Shown piece after piece: positions 7,190 to 15,814 of a stretch of 64,000 nucleotides of DNA. A program made the position numbers and the translations under genes. Position 1 is the stretch's first letter. Each line of letters starts with the position of its first letter. The notes under the pieces are model-generated. The model made no database searches and was not told the DNA's origin. It saw nothing but the letters and a program-made list of their open reading frames with translations. Source of the stretch: Streptomyces aureus (GTDB lineage Bacteria > Actinomycetota > Actinomycetes > Streptomycetales > Streptomycetaceae); NCBI RefSeq assembly GCF_000725495.1, contig NZ_KL647040.1, forward strand, positions 62,001-126,000. The letters are read 5' to 3'.

Positions 7190-8503
7190 GTGTCCTGGAT
7201 ACGACGTCGTAAGCGCAAAGAGGAGCCGTCCGCGAACCGGCTGCCTGACCTGGAGTTCCTCGCCCTCGTGAGGGCAGGGCTCGAAGAGTTCGCCCCCGGC
7301 GTGACACAGGACGCCCAGCTCAAGGGCAACTCGTTGCTCAGTCCGCACGGTTGGGCCGTGGGTGTGGCCCCGCCGCACCACGGCGGCGGTCGCCACTACG
7401 ACCTCGTCGCACTGCCGGACGTCGGAATCCAGCCGGACGTACCGTGCTTCATGGACTGCGTCGTGTCGATGTCCGCCGATCCGCAGGACGCGGCGAACAT
7501 GTGGGTACAGACGGCGGGAGCCTGCCTGCTCGAACTCCTCGACCGTCGCGGGCACTTCGCGGACCACGAGGGCCCCGACGACGATCGTGGCGTGCCCGGC
7601 CGGCACACCATCACGTCGGGTGCGGTCGGTCTCGGACGCGACGTGGACGAGAACCGGCGGCTTCAGCGGGCGCTGCTGGATGCGAACGTGCTGCACCGGA
7701 TCGCGGACTCGTTCACCGGGGACCTGGAGTCCCCCTTCTTCAACGGCGTCAAGGTCTTCTACGGCGGACGCCCCGGCGCGATGCATGCCGAGATCCGCGT
7801 CAACGGTGAGCGCCACGAGGCGGCGTCGGCAGCGATGGCCGCACTGGGACTGCCCGAACCCACCACGTTCACGGCGGTGCGGTACTACGCGCTGCTGCTT
7901 CCGGTATCGGCGGAAGGCGGCGAGCCGAACTACCCGACGGCCCGGCTCGACCTCGCCCCCGCCACCGTAGAAGCCGAGGCCGACGCCCATGGTGCCGCCT
8001 GCACCTGCGACTGCGGCGGCCGCCTCGACGCGGAGCACCCCGGCTTCGAACTGGCCATGCCCCACCTGCTCGCCGAGCTCTCGGAGGAGGAGCGCAGGGA
8101 GCGCGTGCTCGCCGAGACAGACGCCATGATCATCGCGAAGGACGTCGGCAACTTCCTCAAGGTCCGTCTGCCGATCCGACTGGACGACGGACGCACGGTC
8201 GTCTACCTCGCCTGGGTGTACCTCAAGGCAGCCGTGATCGACGATTTCGTCCAGCGGGCCGAGAACGGCACCCTGAATGGCCACCGCTTCGAGGGCCTGC
8301 TGTGCAATGCCATCGATCCCTGGGGCGAGGACGTCCTGCGCGCTCCCGTCGTCCTCGGCGGCCAACGGATCAACGAGGACGACTCCGTCCGCCTCAGCGA
8401 GGTCCTGGAGTCCAGCGATCCCCTGCTGAACAAGGTCCTGACCGAGACCTGGCCCGCCGCGTACGTCCTGGGCGACCGATTCCCGTGGCCGCCGTCCAGC
8501 TGA
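7190..8503 (+). CDS. Two-domain protein, DUF6348-like plus DUF2199-like
   Basis: 437 residues. The N-terminal half (about 15-260) matches the DUF6348 type: LEFLALVRAGLEEF, a WAVGVAPPHHGGGRHYD strand, PCFMDCVVSMSADPQ and KVFYGGRPGAM. The C-terminal half (about 265-437) opens with CTCDCGG, a small Cys cluster, then LAELSEEERRERVLAETD and LPIRLDDGRTVVYLAWVYL, resembling DUF2199. Each normally occurs alone, so this is a domain fusion. Function unknown. The GTG at 7190 has no Shine-Dalgarno and may be leaderless. Soluble, no targeting signal. Confidence 0.75.
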   Translation: MSWIRRRKRKEEPSANRLPDLEFLALVRAGLEEFAPGVTQDAQLKGNSLLSPHGWAVGVAPPHHGGGRHYDLVALPDVGIQPDVPCFMDCVVSMSADPQDAANMWVQTAGACLLELLDRRGHFADHEGPDDDRGVPGRHTITSGAVGLGRDVDENRRLQRALLDANVLHRIADSFTGDLESPFFNGVKVFYGGRPGAMHAEIRVNGERHEAASAAMAALGLPEPTTFTAVRYYALLLPVSAEGGEPNYPTARLDLAPATVEAEADAHGAACTCDCGGRLDAEHPGFELAMPHLLAELSEEERRERVLAETDAMIIAKDVGNFLKVRLPIRLDDGRTVVYLAWVYLKAAVIDDFVQRAENGTLNGHRFEGLLCNAIDPWGEDVLRAPVVLGGQRINEDDSVRLSEVLESSDPLLNKVLTETWPAAYVLGDRFPWPPSS

Positions 8504-8609
8504 GGCGCCGGAGGGGAGACGGACCCGACGGCCCGGAACGGGTGCCCCTGGTTGGTGCGGGCGCCCGGTTCGGGAGGGGCGTCCTGGTCGAGTGCGAGGA
8601 GCATGCAGC

Positions 8610-9077
8610 ATGAATGTCCACGGCATCCCTCGGAACCCGGACGAGCATGTCCGCTTCGCGGCCTACCTGGACGAGCTGGGGCAGGCTGCCGATGCGGACG
8701 AGATCGAGCTGGTCGGCCGTGTGCTCACTGATCCTGACCAGGTGATGGCCCAGTCCGCGGTAGTACGTCACCTGGACCGTCGTGCCGCTTCCCTGTACGC
8801 GAGTCCCCTCTACGAGCGGTGGCTGCGGGCGATGACCCGGGCCACGGCCGACCGGCCCTTCCTGGTTCAGCGCCTGGGGGAGTGGTCACTCTTCCGCGCC
8901 GTCACTCTTGAACTGCGGTGGCAGCCGGAAGCCCTGCTCGCGTCAACCAACTGGCTTCAGCTCATGATCGCCGCCGGGACGAACACCGAGGCGGTCGGGA
9001 TCCTTGCCGAACAGGGCCGAACCAAGCGGATCCGCGCCACCGCCAGGAACGGCCTCAATCACCCCGGCGCGAGCTGA
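8610..9077 (+). CDS. Uncharacterised helical protein, 155 residues
   Basis: Predicted mostly helical. It opens MNVHGIPRNPDEHVRFAAYL and has an arginine-rich C-terminus (EQGRTKRIRATARN). ATG at 8610 is chosen over GTG 8592 because GAGGAG lies eight bases before it. It follows the DUF6348/DUF2199 gene by about 105 bases on the same strand. I do not recognise the family. Confidence 0.65.
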   Translation: MNVHGIPRNPDEHVRFAAYLDELGQAADADEIELVGRVLTDPDQVMAQSAVVRHLDRRAASLYASPLYERWLRAMTRATADRPFLVQRLGEWSLFRAVTLELRWQPEALLASTNWLQLMIAAGTNTEAVGILAEQGRTKRIRATARNGLNHPGAS

Positions 9078-9213
9078 ACCGACGGCGTCTCATGGGCGGC
9101 CGGTCCGACCTCGACACGGCCGTACTCTGCCATGTGGTACCCCTCGTACGGGGCGCGCGACTCGACGATCAGACATCAGTCCGAGCCGTTCGTGATGTGG
9201 GTGGTGTCCGGCG

Positions 9214-9387
9214 GTGGACGAACAAGGGCGCCAGATCCGGCTCGGGGGTGACTGGCCCATCCTCGTCGACCAGGACACGGGGGAGTGCCGGCTCCTTCAG
9301 GGTCCAGAGGAGAGGGCCAGACTCAGAGGCACGTCCGAGATTCGTACTGCGCGTTGGCGCAATGCGTCCGCTCGTCATCGGTACTGA
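9214..9387 (+). pseudogene. Possible fragment of a small Imm35/YrhB-like protein
   Basis: The frame from GTG 9214 encodes VDEQGRQIRLGGDWPILVDQ and then DTGECRLLQGPEE, with good codon bias, before degrading into low-quality sequence and stopping at 9387. The PILVDQDTGE strand-turn resembles the C-terminal motif of YrhB/Imm35-type proteins. The frame upstream is closed at 9193-9195. This is the only coding-like signal in the 9078-9632 gap; the rest shows nothing convincing. Confidence 0.3.
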
Positions 9388-9632
9388 CTCCGGCGGGTTG
9401 AGTTGCCGAGGTTCGCCTGTGGCAATGGAGTTGCTTTACCCGATTGCCGAGTCGGTCCGTACGAGCATCCGCTCGCGCTTGCCGAACCAGGAGCTTCGAG
9501 GGTTGCAGATGGCCATCTCGCCAAGGGAATTGAGCTCCTCGCCCCCGAGCTCCGGCCCGCACCACTGCGGCCGTCAGCCAAGAGCACTAAGGGCACATTT
9601 GGTCTCGGCCGCTCTCGGGACGAAGTGGCACG

Positions 9633-10415
9633 ATGGCGCACATGTTGAACTACAACCTTGCCGTCCCTGAAGCCGATGACGCCAATGTCCTGGCCGCGCT
9701 GGTGGCCGAGGGTGATGAGCTCGACGTTCTGGTCAGGGCAGTGGACGACTGGTCCCTACCGACACCGGCAGCGGGCTGGACGGTCGCTCATCAGATAGCC
9801 CACCTCGCGTGGTCGGACGCCAACGTGCTCAGCGCGTTACGCACCCCGGACGCGTTCGGCGCCGAGCTCAGGCGTGCCGAAGTCGAAGGCAGCGGGTACG
9901 CGGACAAGGCCGCCGCCGCGGGAGCGGCCAAACCGCGTTCGGTGCTCCTCGACGAGTGGCGAGCGGGGCGTGCGGAGTTGGCGGCGGCGCTGCGCGACAC
10001 ACGCTGGGACCATGCGTTCCCCTGGCACATGTCGGAGGTGACTCCGGCCCTGATGACGCCCCTTCGTCTGATGGAGACCTGGGCACACGGGCAGGACGTC
10101 TTCGATGCCGTGGGCGTCGCGCACCGCCCGACGGACCGACTCCGGCACATCGCGTCGCTCGGCGTGTTGGGCCGGGCCCTGTCGTTCGTCGCCGTCGGAC
10201 TGCCTGAGCCGGCGGAACCGTTCCGTATCGAGCTGACGGCACCTGACGGCCGGACCTGGGTGTGGGGCCCTGAGACTGCCGTGCAACGGGTACGGGGCGG
10301 CGCGATGGACTTCTGCCTGTGTGTCACCCGGCGCCGCCCCTGGTCCGAGCCCGATCTGACAGCGACCGGCCCGGACGCGCAGAAGTGGCTGGAGGTGGCG
10401 CGCGTCTTCCTCTGA
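9633..10415 (+). CDS. TIGR03084-like / maleylpyruvate isomerase N-terminal-fold protein
   Basis: 260-residue protein of the DinB/MDMPI superfamily, whose members bind divalent metal and often use mycothiol. The first-helix His segment is WTVAHQIAHLAWSD, and the second metal-binding segment is LMETWAHGQDVFDA near residue 150. The C-terminal half (about 180-260) contains the extra domain seen in TIGR03084 proteins, with a LTAPDGRTWVWG strand pair. Probably a mycothiol-dependent transferase or isomerase; the substrate is not inferable. ATG at 9633, or 9642 three codons later. Confidence 0.82.
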   Translation: MAHMLNYNLAVPEADDANVLAALVAEGDELDVLVRAVDDWSLPTPAAGWTVAHQIAHLAWSDANVLSALRTPDAFGAELRRAEVEGSGYADKAAAAGAAKPRSVLLDEWRAGRAELAAALRDTRWDHAFPWHMSEVTPALMTPLRLMETWAHGQDVFDAVGVAHRPTDRLRHIASLGVLGRALSFVAVGLPEPAEPFRIELTAPDGRTWVWGPETAVQRVRGGAMDFCLCVTRRRPWSEPDLTATGPDAQKWLEVARVFL

Positions 10416-10534
10416 GGGCGTCTCGGTGGAGGACTGTCGGCAGGCCGTCGGGCCCATCAAGAGCGCGTCTCGTGATGTGGGCGCTTGAGACCGGCCAAGG
10501 TGACGAGAGGAGCGCTTAGGATGGCGACCGGGGC

Positions 10535-10607
10535 GGGGCTGTAGCGCAGAGGTCGTCGCGCGCGTCTGCCAAACGCGAGGACGCCGGTTCGATTCCGGTC
10601 AGTTCCG
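10535..10607 (+). tRNA. tRNA-Gly (GCC), atypical
   Basis: A cloverleaf of 73 nt folds by eye. Acceptor GGGGCTG (10535-10541) pairs with CAGTTCC (10600-10606), with two G-U pairs. The T arm is GCCGG-TTCGATT-CCGGT. The anticodon stem is CGCGT/ACGCG around the loop CTGCCAA (10566-10572), with anticodon GCC at 10568-10570. The D stem GCGC/TCGC has one mismatch at its inner pair. The discriminator is G and the genome lacks an encoded CCA. A -10-like TAGGAT lies at 10517-10522. The acceptor differs from the usual actinobacterial tRNA-Gly(GCC), which I recall starting GCGG with U73, so it may be a secondary isoacceptor. Confidence 0.8.
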
Positions 10608-10806
10608 CCTTCTTGCCGGTGGGCCCTCCTGCCGCTTCCTTCTCGCGGCGTCAAGGCGCACAGCGCCCTGCTGCACGAGCGCTGGTCGCCGAGGTTTGCT
10701 CCCCTGGCCGGGCGGTCATGCGGGGGCCTGCGGCGGGTGGGTCAGATCGCGATGGTTGCTGTACCTCGCTGCTAGACGGCTGGAAGCGTTCTGCTTGGAT
10801 CAGTCC

Positions 10807-11109
10807 ATGATTCCTGTCGGCACATCGGACGAGACACGAGGGAAGGCAGAGCTCGCGGTCTGGTTCGGCGGGGCATCCTTGGCGTGCTGGCTCTGCTGCC
10901 CGTTCTGGGTTCTGGTCAGCTTTGTCGCGCTGCCTCTGGCGCTTGTCGGCCTTGTACGGGCCTTTGTCGAGTACCGCGCATCCAAGTCGGGTAGAGCCGG
11001 CGGGACGCGCGCCCTAGTGGGTGCCGCGCTGTCCCTCCTGGGGGCAGCAGCGGCGATCACCTACATGCTCTTTCTGGCCACCCATCCTGATCTTCCCGTG
11101 CAGGGATAG
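10807..11109 (+). CDS. Small membrane protein, DUF4190-like topology
   Basis: 100 residues with two hydrophobic segments, one at about 16-47 (WFGGASLACWLCCPF then ALVGLVRAF) and one at about 66-88 (GAALSLLGAAAAITYMLF). They are joined by a short basic loop, so both ends probably face the same side. Function unknown. ATG at 10807 chosen by homology-like length; a longer frame reaches 10696. It follows the tRNA on the same strand. Confidence 0.6.
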   Translation: MIPVGTSDETRGKAELAVWFGGASLACWLCCPFWVLVSFVALPLALVGLVRAFVEYRASKSGRAGGTRALVGAALSLLGAAAAITYMLFLATHPDLPVQG

Positions 11110-11158
11110 CGGCATGAGGTGCCGTCCCGCACGGAAGCGGCCCGCTAGGCTGCGGCCC

Positions 11159-11359
11159 ATGCCCGAGATCAATCCGACGGACCCGGACGCCGAGAAGGCG
11201 AGAGGGCGCAGCCCGCTGTGGCTGGACGCCGAGGACCTGCGGCGGCTCGCGTCTCACTGCTGCTGCTCCGAGGTCACGTCGGAGGCGGACCGTGAGCAGT
11301 GTGGGCGCATCCGCTTCCGCGCGTCGGCAGCGCTCCACAAGCACGGACCGGGTCGCTGA
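11159..11359 (+). CDS. Small conserved-type protein, 66 residues
   Basis: Opens MPEINPTDPDAEKARG and has a Cys triplet in LASHCCCSEVTSEADR, then RIRFRASAALHKHG. The clustered cysteines hint at metal binding or redox sensitivity. No recognised family. The start ATG at 11159 lies 50 bases after the preceding stop, on the same strand. Confidence 0.6.
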   Translation: MPEINPTDPDAEKARGRSPLWLDAEDLRRLASHCCCSEVTSEADREQCGRIRFRASAALHKHGPGR

Positions 11360-11476
11360 CGGCCGCCACGCACAGTGCTGCTGGCTACGCGTGTGTGGCC
11401 GTGGCGGGCTTCCAGGGATGCCCGACTTGCATAGCTCCAGAAGGGGAGTGAAGATCCCCTGGCTGCCCCCGTCACG

Positions 11477-12859
11477 GTGACAGGCGCAGGGCCTCTGGGG
11501 GGCAAGATCGTGGTGCAGCGGATGAACTTGCTGGGAGAACCGGGGGTGGGACTGCCGGACATTCCTGGCAGGCCCGTGAAGAGTCCCGCCGGGCGGCTGT
11601 GGGACCGCCCATGGAAGATCTATGTGATCTTGGTGATATGGCTCCTCGGCAAGGTGGCCCTCGCCGTGGACGACTGGTACATGTCACGGGATGTGTTCAC
11701 CGGAGCCCAGGGCCCCTTTCCCGCCGCGTTCGCCGCCGAGGCCCCGGTAGCGCCTGAACACGTCATAGGTGGCCCGGAGAGTGGGCAAGCTTTGGTGCAC
11801 GGGTTGCTCCTTCGATGGACGGACGAGTACTCGGACGGGTACTACGGCATGGCGGCCGTCAATGCGCGGACCGGCAAGGAGTACTGGCACTACGAGCGCC
11901 GGGACGTGGACGACGCTCTGGTGTGGCAGTTCGGGGCGTCGGAAAGCACCGTGGTGGCCCGCTTCACCGACGGGAAGCTCGTCGCCCTGGATCTGCGGAC
12001 GGGCAGGATGCTGTGGCACGCCGAGATTGAGGCCGGTGACCGCGGTCGGAACGTGAAGGTCGCCGGAGGCCAAGTCGGCACCGAGGATCCCGGCGCCGTG
12101 CGCGCCTTCGCCGAGCGCGACGGCCGGAAACTGTGGACGGCGAAGACGCCCCGGTGGTGTCCCGAGGTGTTCCTCCGTTCCGTTCACGCCCTGCCGGACC
12201 ATCTGAGCGCCGTCCACGTGCTGTGCAACGGTTCGGGGCGCTACGGCCCGGACGACATCGGCCTGCTGCTGGGCATCGACAACCGCACCGGCAAGGTCCT
12301 GTGGCGGCGACGCACCGTGGAGCCGGACCTGGCGGTATGGGGTGCCGGGAACCAGGTGGTCCTTCAGGATCCGTCGCACCGGCAGACCGTCCAGGTGCTC
12401 GAAATGAACCGCGAAGGGATCGCCCCCCGCGCCGGGCTTCCTCGAGACGCCGTCGCCGTGGGCGGCGGCACCGTGCTGTCCGGTACGAATCCGAAGGACC
12501 ATACCGGCCAACACGACACGCTCCTGAGCGCCTTCGACGCCGTGGACGGACATCTGTCCTGGCGGCTGCGGGCGCCGGGCGATCACGAGTACGGGATCCC
12601 CAAGATCGCAGACGGCCGTGTGTACGTCGTGCGCCAGCCGTACCTCACCGCGGCGTACGCAGGGGAACAGTTCCTCGCCGACCTGCTCGTCCTCGACGCG
12701 GACACGGGGCGCCTGCTCCGCACCCTGCGGCTCCCGACGATGACCGCGGCCGACGAGATCGCCGATGACGACAAGCTCGACATCGGCGACGTGAGCGGCG
12801 GGGCAGTCGGCATCCGCTGGCGCGGCGACAGGGAAGACATGCTGATCGTGACGGACTAA
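11477..12859 (+). CDS. Membrane-anchored PQQ-like beta-propeller protein
   Basis: Up to 460 residues. One transmembrane helix near residues 47-65 (IYVILVIWLLGKVALAV) is followed by an extracytoplasmic propeller of PQQ/quinoprotein type with repeated AVNARTGKEYWHYE, ALDLRTGRMLWHAE, GIDNRTGKVLWRRR and VLDADTGRLLRTLR blades. No dehydrogenase active-site motif is visible, so a binding or assembly role is likelier than catalysis. Start is uncertain: GTG 11477 gives the longest form and ATG 11522 a shorter one that still keeps the membrane anchor. Confidence 0.78.
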   Translation: MTGAGPLGGKIVVQRMNLLGEPGVGLPDIPGRPVKSPAGRLWDRPWKIYVILVIWLLGKVALAVDDWYMSRDVFTGAQGPFPAAFAAEAPVAPEHVIGGPESGQALVHGLLLRWTDEYSDGYYGMAAVNARTGKEYWHYERRDVDDALVWQFGASESTVVARFTDGKLVALDLRTGRMLWHAEIEAGDRGRNVKVAGGQVGTEDPGAVRAFAERDGRKLWTAKTPRWCPEVFLRSVHALPDHLSAVHVLCNGSGRYGPDDIGLLLGIDNRTGKVLWRRRTVEPDLAVWGAGNQVVLQDPSHRQTVQVLEMNREGIAPRAGLPRDAVAVGGGTVLSGTNPKDHTGQHDTLLSAFDAVDGHLSWRLRAPGDHEYGIPKIADGRVYVVRQPYLTAAYAGEQFLADLLVLDADTGRLLRTLRLPTMTAADEIADDDKLDIGDVSGGAVGIRWRGDREDMLIVTD

Positions 12860-13080
12860 CCCCGCCGAAGCGTCCGCGACCGGTTGCCCGTCGCGCGGTA
12901 TGGCCCACGAAACCTACGCCGGTCAGCACCTGCGTCCAGCGAGCAGCCTCTCTCGTCCGTGGTTGTCGATGTCGACGATGGGTGTCGGAAGTGGTTCGAG
13001 GAACCGCGAGGGACGCGCGTTCGTCGGCCGCCTCGGCACCCCCCTGCTGCCCTGATGACGCGGCCTGCGAGAGTGGCCCC

Positions 13081-13476
13081 GTGCTACTGGAACCCGAGAA
13101 GACCCTGTTCGTCCGTGGTGCCATGCCTGTGCTCCTGCTGGCTGACGCGCCCGTCCACGATGCCCTGCCGCTCCTGACCGTGCCCGACGGAGCGATTCCC
13201 TTGTGCGAGGGCTGGAGCATCGTCCCCCGACTCACCCTGTGTGTCGTGGACGGACCTGGGGACCACGGGCTCGTCGTACCTGCCCTCGCTGCGCCGGTGG
13301 TCGGTGGAGCCGACGACGCCACGGCATCGAGCGACATGGGCGACTGGTGCGCGGACGCCGAGGAGGCCGGCGGAGCAGTCGTTCTGTCTGTGGACTGCCT
13401 GCCTGAGACCCTCGACTGGTCGGCCCTGCTGGCTTCGGGAACCGCCCACGGCGGCTTCATGCCTGCGCTCGCCTGA
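13081..13476 (+). CDS. Uncharacterised protein, 131 residues
   Basis: Opens VLLEPEKTLFVRGAMPVLLL and continues with GWSIVPRLTLCVVDG and a C-terminal PETLDWSALLASG. Probably a small soluble alpha/beta protein; no motif recognised. GTG 13081 is chosen because codon quality drops upstream of it. A strong hairpin follows the stop. Confidence 0.6.
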   Translation: MLLEPEKTLFVRGAMPVLLLADAPVHDALPLLTVPDGAIPLCEGWSIVPRLTLCVVDGPGDHGLVVPALAAPVVGGADDATASSDMGDWCADAEEAGGAVVLSVDCLPETLDWSALLASGTAHGGFMPALA

Positions 13477-13492
13477 CCGTAGGAGCGCCGGA

Positions 13493-13529
13493 CTCGCCAA
13501 GTCGGCTTTGCGTACGCCGGCTTGGCGAG
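13493..13529. terminator. 14-bp stem hairpin between convergent genes
   Basis: CTCGCCAAGTCGGC (13493-13506) pairs with GCCGGCTTGGCGAG (13516-13529), with one G-U and a 9-nt loop. It is placed between the stop at 13476 and the convergent gene ending at 13642, so it could serve both strands. Confidence 0.75.
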
Positions 13530-13641
13530 CCCTGGACTCCGGACTGCCTCGTTGCATGCCGCCTTAACCCGCGGGAAGCGTGGTCCGTAGGGTGAGAGGG
13601 CTATGTCAGCCTGGCTCTCTGAGTGGTTCCCTGAACCGTGC

Positions 13642-14118
13642 TCAGAAGGACCGGTAGATCCGCTCGGGATCATCGTGAGCCTGTGCGGCGTACTCCTCGA
13701 AGCCGAGGTTGCCGATGCTCAGATTCGCGTGTACGTCGTGGACCCCCGCAGGGACGACGCGGAACTCACGGCCGAACTCGGTCAGTTGCTCGTAGTCCTC
13801 GTCGTCCACGCACTCCTCCCGCGTGAGTGTGGTGACTGCCAGCAACGCGTGACTCTCGGCCTGCATGGTTGTCCGGTCGGCGAGGAAGACGACGGCCAGG
13901 TCGTCATCGGCGCGGACCGCATTCAGCACCTCGTCAACGGTCGCTCCTGCCCAGGCCGGGTCGTCGACGAAGTGGACGTGTGCCTCGTGCGGCCCGTCGC
14001 CCCAGGGATCCATCAGCGCCGCCGTCACGAACTGCCATGCCTGGTCGTCGTGGTGGTCGGTCCTGACGACCAGGACAGCGAACTCCTCACGGCCGGTGAC
14101 GGCGGGCAACGCTCTCAT
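13642..14118 (-). CDS. DUF6924-like protein
   Basis: 158 residues. FAVLVVRTDHHDDQAW, an AHVHFVDDPAWAGATVDEV block, the LAVVFLADRTTMQAESHALL strand and a C-terminal FRVVPAGVHDVHANLSIGN match, from memory, the DUF6924 type common in Streptomyces. Function unknown. ATG at 14118 with AGGAGAAGGA upstream. Soluble and acidic. Confidence 0.78.
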   Translation of the reverse strand: MRALPAVTGREEFAVLVVRTDHHDDQAWQFVTAALMDPWGDGPHEAHVHFVDDPAWAGATVDEVLNAVRADDDLAVVFLADRTTMQAESHALLAVTTLTREECVDDEDYEQLTEFGREFRVVPAGVHDVHANLSIGNLGFEEYAAQAHDDPERIYRSF

Positions 14119-14263
14119 GGATCCTTCTCCTCGGTGACGGTCGGTGAGCCGGCACCGACTGTCTCACGCGCCGTTTACGGCTACGCGGGTCCGTAGGGGT
14201 TCGCACAGGGCTCGGCGCTCGTGCTCAGGCCGGCACGTTCATCAGGCCTTTCAGGTCGGGACT

Positions 14264-15067
14264 TCACCTCCTGGTGGTCACTTGGGGGAGGAAGTGCCGG
14301 CCGTAGGGGTAGAACCACGGGCTCCAGTCGCCCTCTTGAAGGTGGGAGAGCGCGATGAGTGCGTCGGCGGCGTTCTTGCAGTGGGGGTGGCGTGCCGCGA
14401 AGGACGCGATGCGGGGTCGCTGCGTGAGCAGCCAGTCGGGGACGATTCGCGGGTCGCCGTCGTACCACCACGCGAAATGGAACTCCGACCAAAGGAAATC
14501 CGTCCCCCAGCCCACTGCCAGTCTGACGAGGCCGGCATCCGCGGCGGCGTCGGTGAGGCCGGCTATGTGGTCCAGCCATGGCTCCAGGCCGCCCGTGGCG
14601 TGGGCGACGCCTTCCAAGAGGTCGAGGATGTCACTCGGAGACCGGCTGTCGGTGAGGGCGAGGGTGAGCTGTGCCCGGAACGCCTGCTCGACCGCGGCGC
14701 GCTCGGCGACGGGCCAGCCGATCAGGTCGGCCCCGTACTGGCCCAGATTGCGCAGCTCATAGGACGGGTCGGTGCCAGAGCCTTCCGGGCCCAGGCGACG
14801 CAAGGCGCGTGGTATGAAGCGGCGCCAAAGGACCGGGTACTGGTCCGGGGCCCAGTGATCGACGGCCTTGCCCATGAAGCCTGCGAGCACGTCATCGGGC
14901 ACATCCCGTGGATCGCCGCCGAGGGCGCGCAGCTCCGCTTCCGTGAAGCAGCGAGTGCACCCCATCACCGGCCGGTCGAGCTCCGGAGGGGAGGCGAAGA
15001 CTCGGTCCACCTCGGCGAGGGCGCGCTGCCACAGCGTGTACGGGTCGGGGACAGGCTGATCGAGCAT
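14264..15067 (-). CDS. Uncharacterised protein, 267 residues
   Basis: Soluble, acidic, mostly helical. Notable are an N-terminal CTRCF cysteine pair within MGCTRCFTEAELRALGG, a YELRNLGQYGADLIGW segment and a tryptophan-rich C-terminal stretch (WSEFHFAWWYDG, SPWFYPYGRHFLP). The CxxC could bind metal. No family recognised. ATG at 15067 with only a weak Shine-Dalgarno. Confidence 0.65.
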   Translation of the reverse strand: MLDQPVPDPYTLWQRALAEVDRVFASPPELDRPVMGCTRCFTEAELRALGGDPRDVPDDVLAGFMGKAVDHWAPDQYPVLWRRFIPRALRRLGPEGSGTDPSYELRNLGQYGADLIGWPVAERAAVEQAFRAQLTLALTDSRSPSDILDLLEGVAHATGGLEPWLDHIAGLTDAAADAGLVRLAVGWGTDFLWSEFHFAWWYDGDPRIVPDWLLTQRPRIASFAARHPHCKNAADALIALSHLQEGDWSPWFYPYGRHFLPQVTTRR

Positions 15068-15261
15068 GAGGGCTGCCTATGGGGACTCCGCGCCGTGGGC
15101 CGGGCGAAGATCGCGACGTTACACCAGTTCCGGCCCGGCCGGTAGCCGCTTCCCTGCGCAGGCGGGATCAAGATCCGCAAGGCCCCGGCGATTGCCCACG
15201 CCTGAGTCGGGCTCGGGCAGTCGGGCCGCCTCTCGGCCGTGAAGGGGGTCGCACATCAGCA

Positions 15262-15318
15262 GGGCGCACCAAAGGCAGCTGGGCGCACCAAAGGCAGCTG
15301 GGCGCGCCAAAGGCAGCC
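15262..15318. repeat. Three 19-bp tandem repeats
   Basis: GGGCGCACCAAAGGCAGCT occurs at 15262, 15281 and, with two changes, 15300. It lies in the non-coding stretch upstream of the 66-residue gene at 15500. Confidence 0.85.
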
Positions 15319-15499
15319 GGGTGAGAGGCCCGAGCACCTCCTGACATTCTCTGCCAACGTTGGTCGACCGTCGATCAACCGAGGCAGATGCCCACGAATG
15401 CCGACGGAGCACCGCAGCAGGGGAGGGACGGCACGGCTCAAGGGCGAGAGCTCTCAACTCGCTTCGGGACGAAGCAGGCCCGTGGCTAAGGTGTGCCGT

Positions 15500-15700
15500 A
15501 TGAGCGACGACGTTCCGGACTGCCCTGAGTGCGGCCGGCCGATGCGGTCCGGTGGCCTCGTGCTCTCCGGGCGGGAGGACGATGGTCGGCGGACCTGCCG
15601 GTCGGTGTGGAAGTGCCCCGACCGACATGTCTGGTGGCGCTGGGCCGACCGGCCGGACGGGCCGTTGGAGGTCTGCCCCGTGCCGCAGCTGTTCCGCTGA
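15500..15700 (+). CDS. Small zinc-ribbon-like protein, 66 residues
   Basis: Two Cys knuckles, DCPECGRPM near the N-terminus and WKCPDRH in the middle, with an aromatic VWWRWAD, suggest a small Zn ribbon. It opens MSDDVPDC. ATG at 15500 has AAGG about nine bases upstream. Function unknown. Confidence 0.55.
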   Translation: MSDDVPDCPECGRPMRSGGLVLSGREDDGRRTCRSVWKCPDRHVWWRWADRPDGPLEVCPVPQLFR

Positions 15701-15814
15701 CATCCGACGCGACAAGGCCCTCGCCGGGCCTCCGGCCCTCCCCAGGTCCTGGGGCCCGCGCCGGGTCGGTCGGAGGTGATCGGAGGTCCCGGCTGGATGA
15801 TCAGTCCGCTGTGG

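Noticed and set aside
10532..10610. Alternative tRNA acceptor GGCGGGG with TTCCGCC
   Set aside because: It would displace positions 8-9 and the D arm; the GGGGCTG/CAGTTCC pairing gives a standard cloverleaf.
10535..10900. tRNA-linked genomic island attachment site
   Set aside because: No repeat of the tRNA 3' end and no integrase gene seen in the window.
15262..15318. Possible CRISPR or attachment site from 19-bp repeats
   Set aside because: Repeats are directly adjacent with no spacers and no cas or integrase genes nearby.
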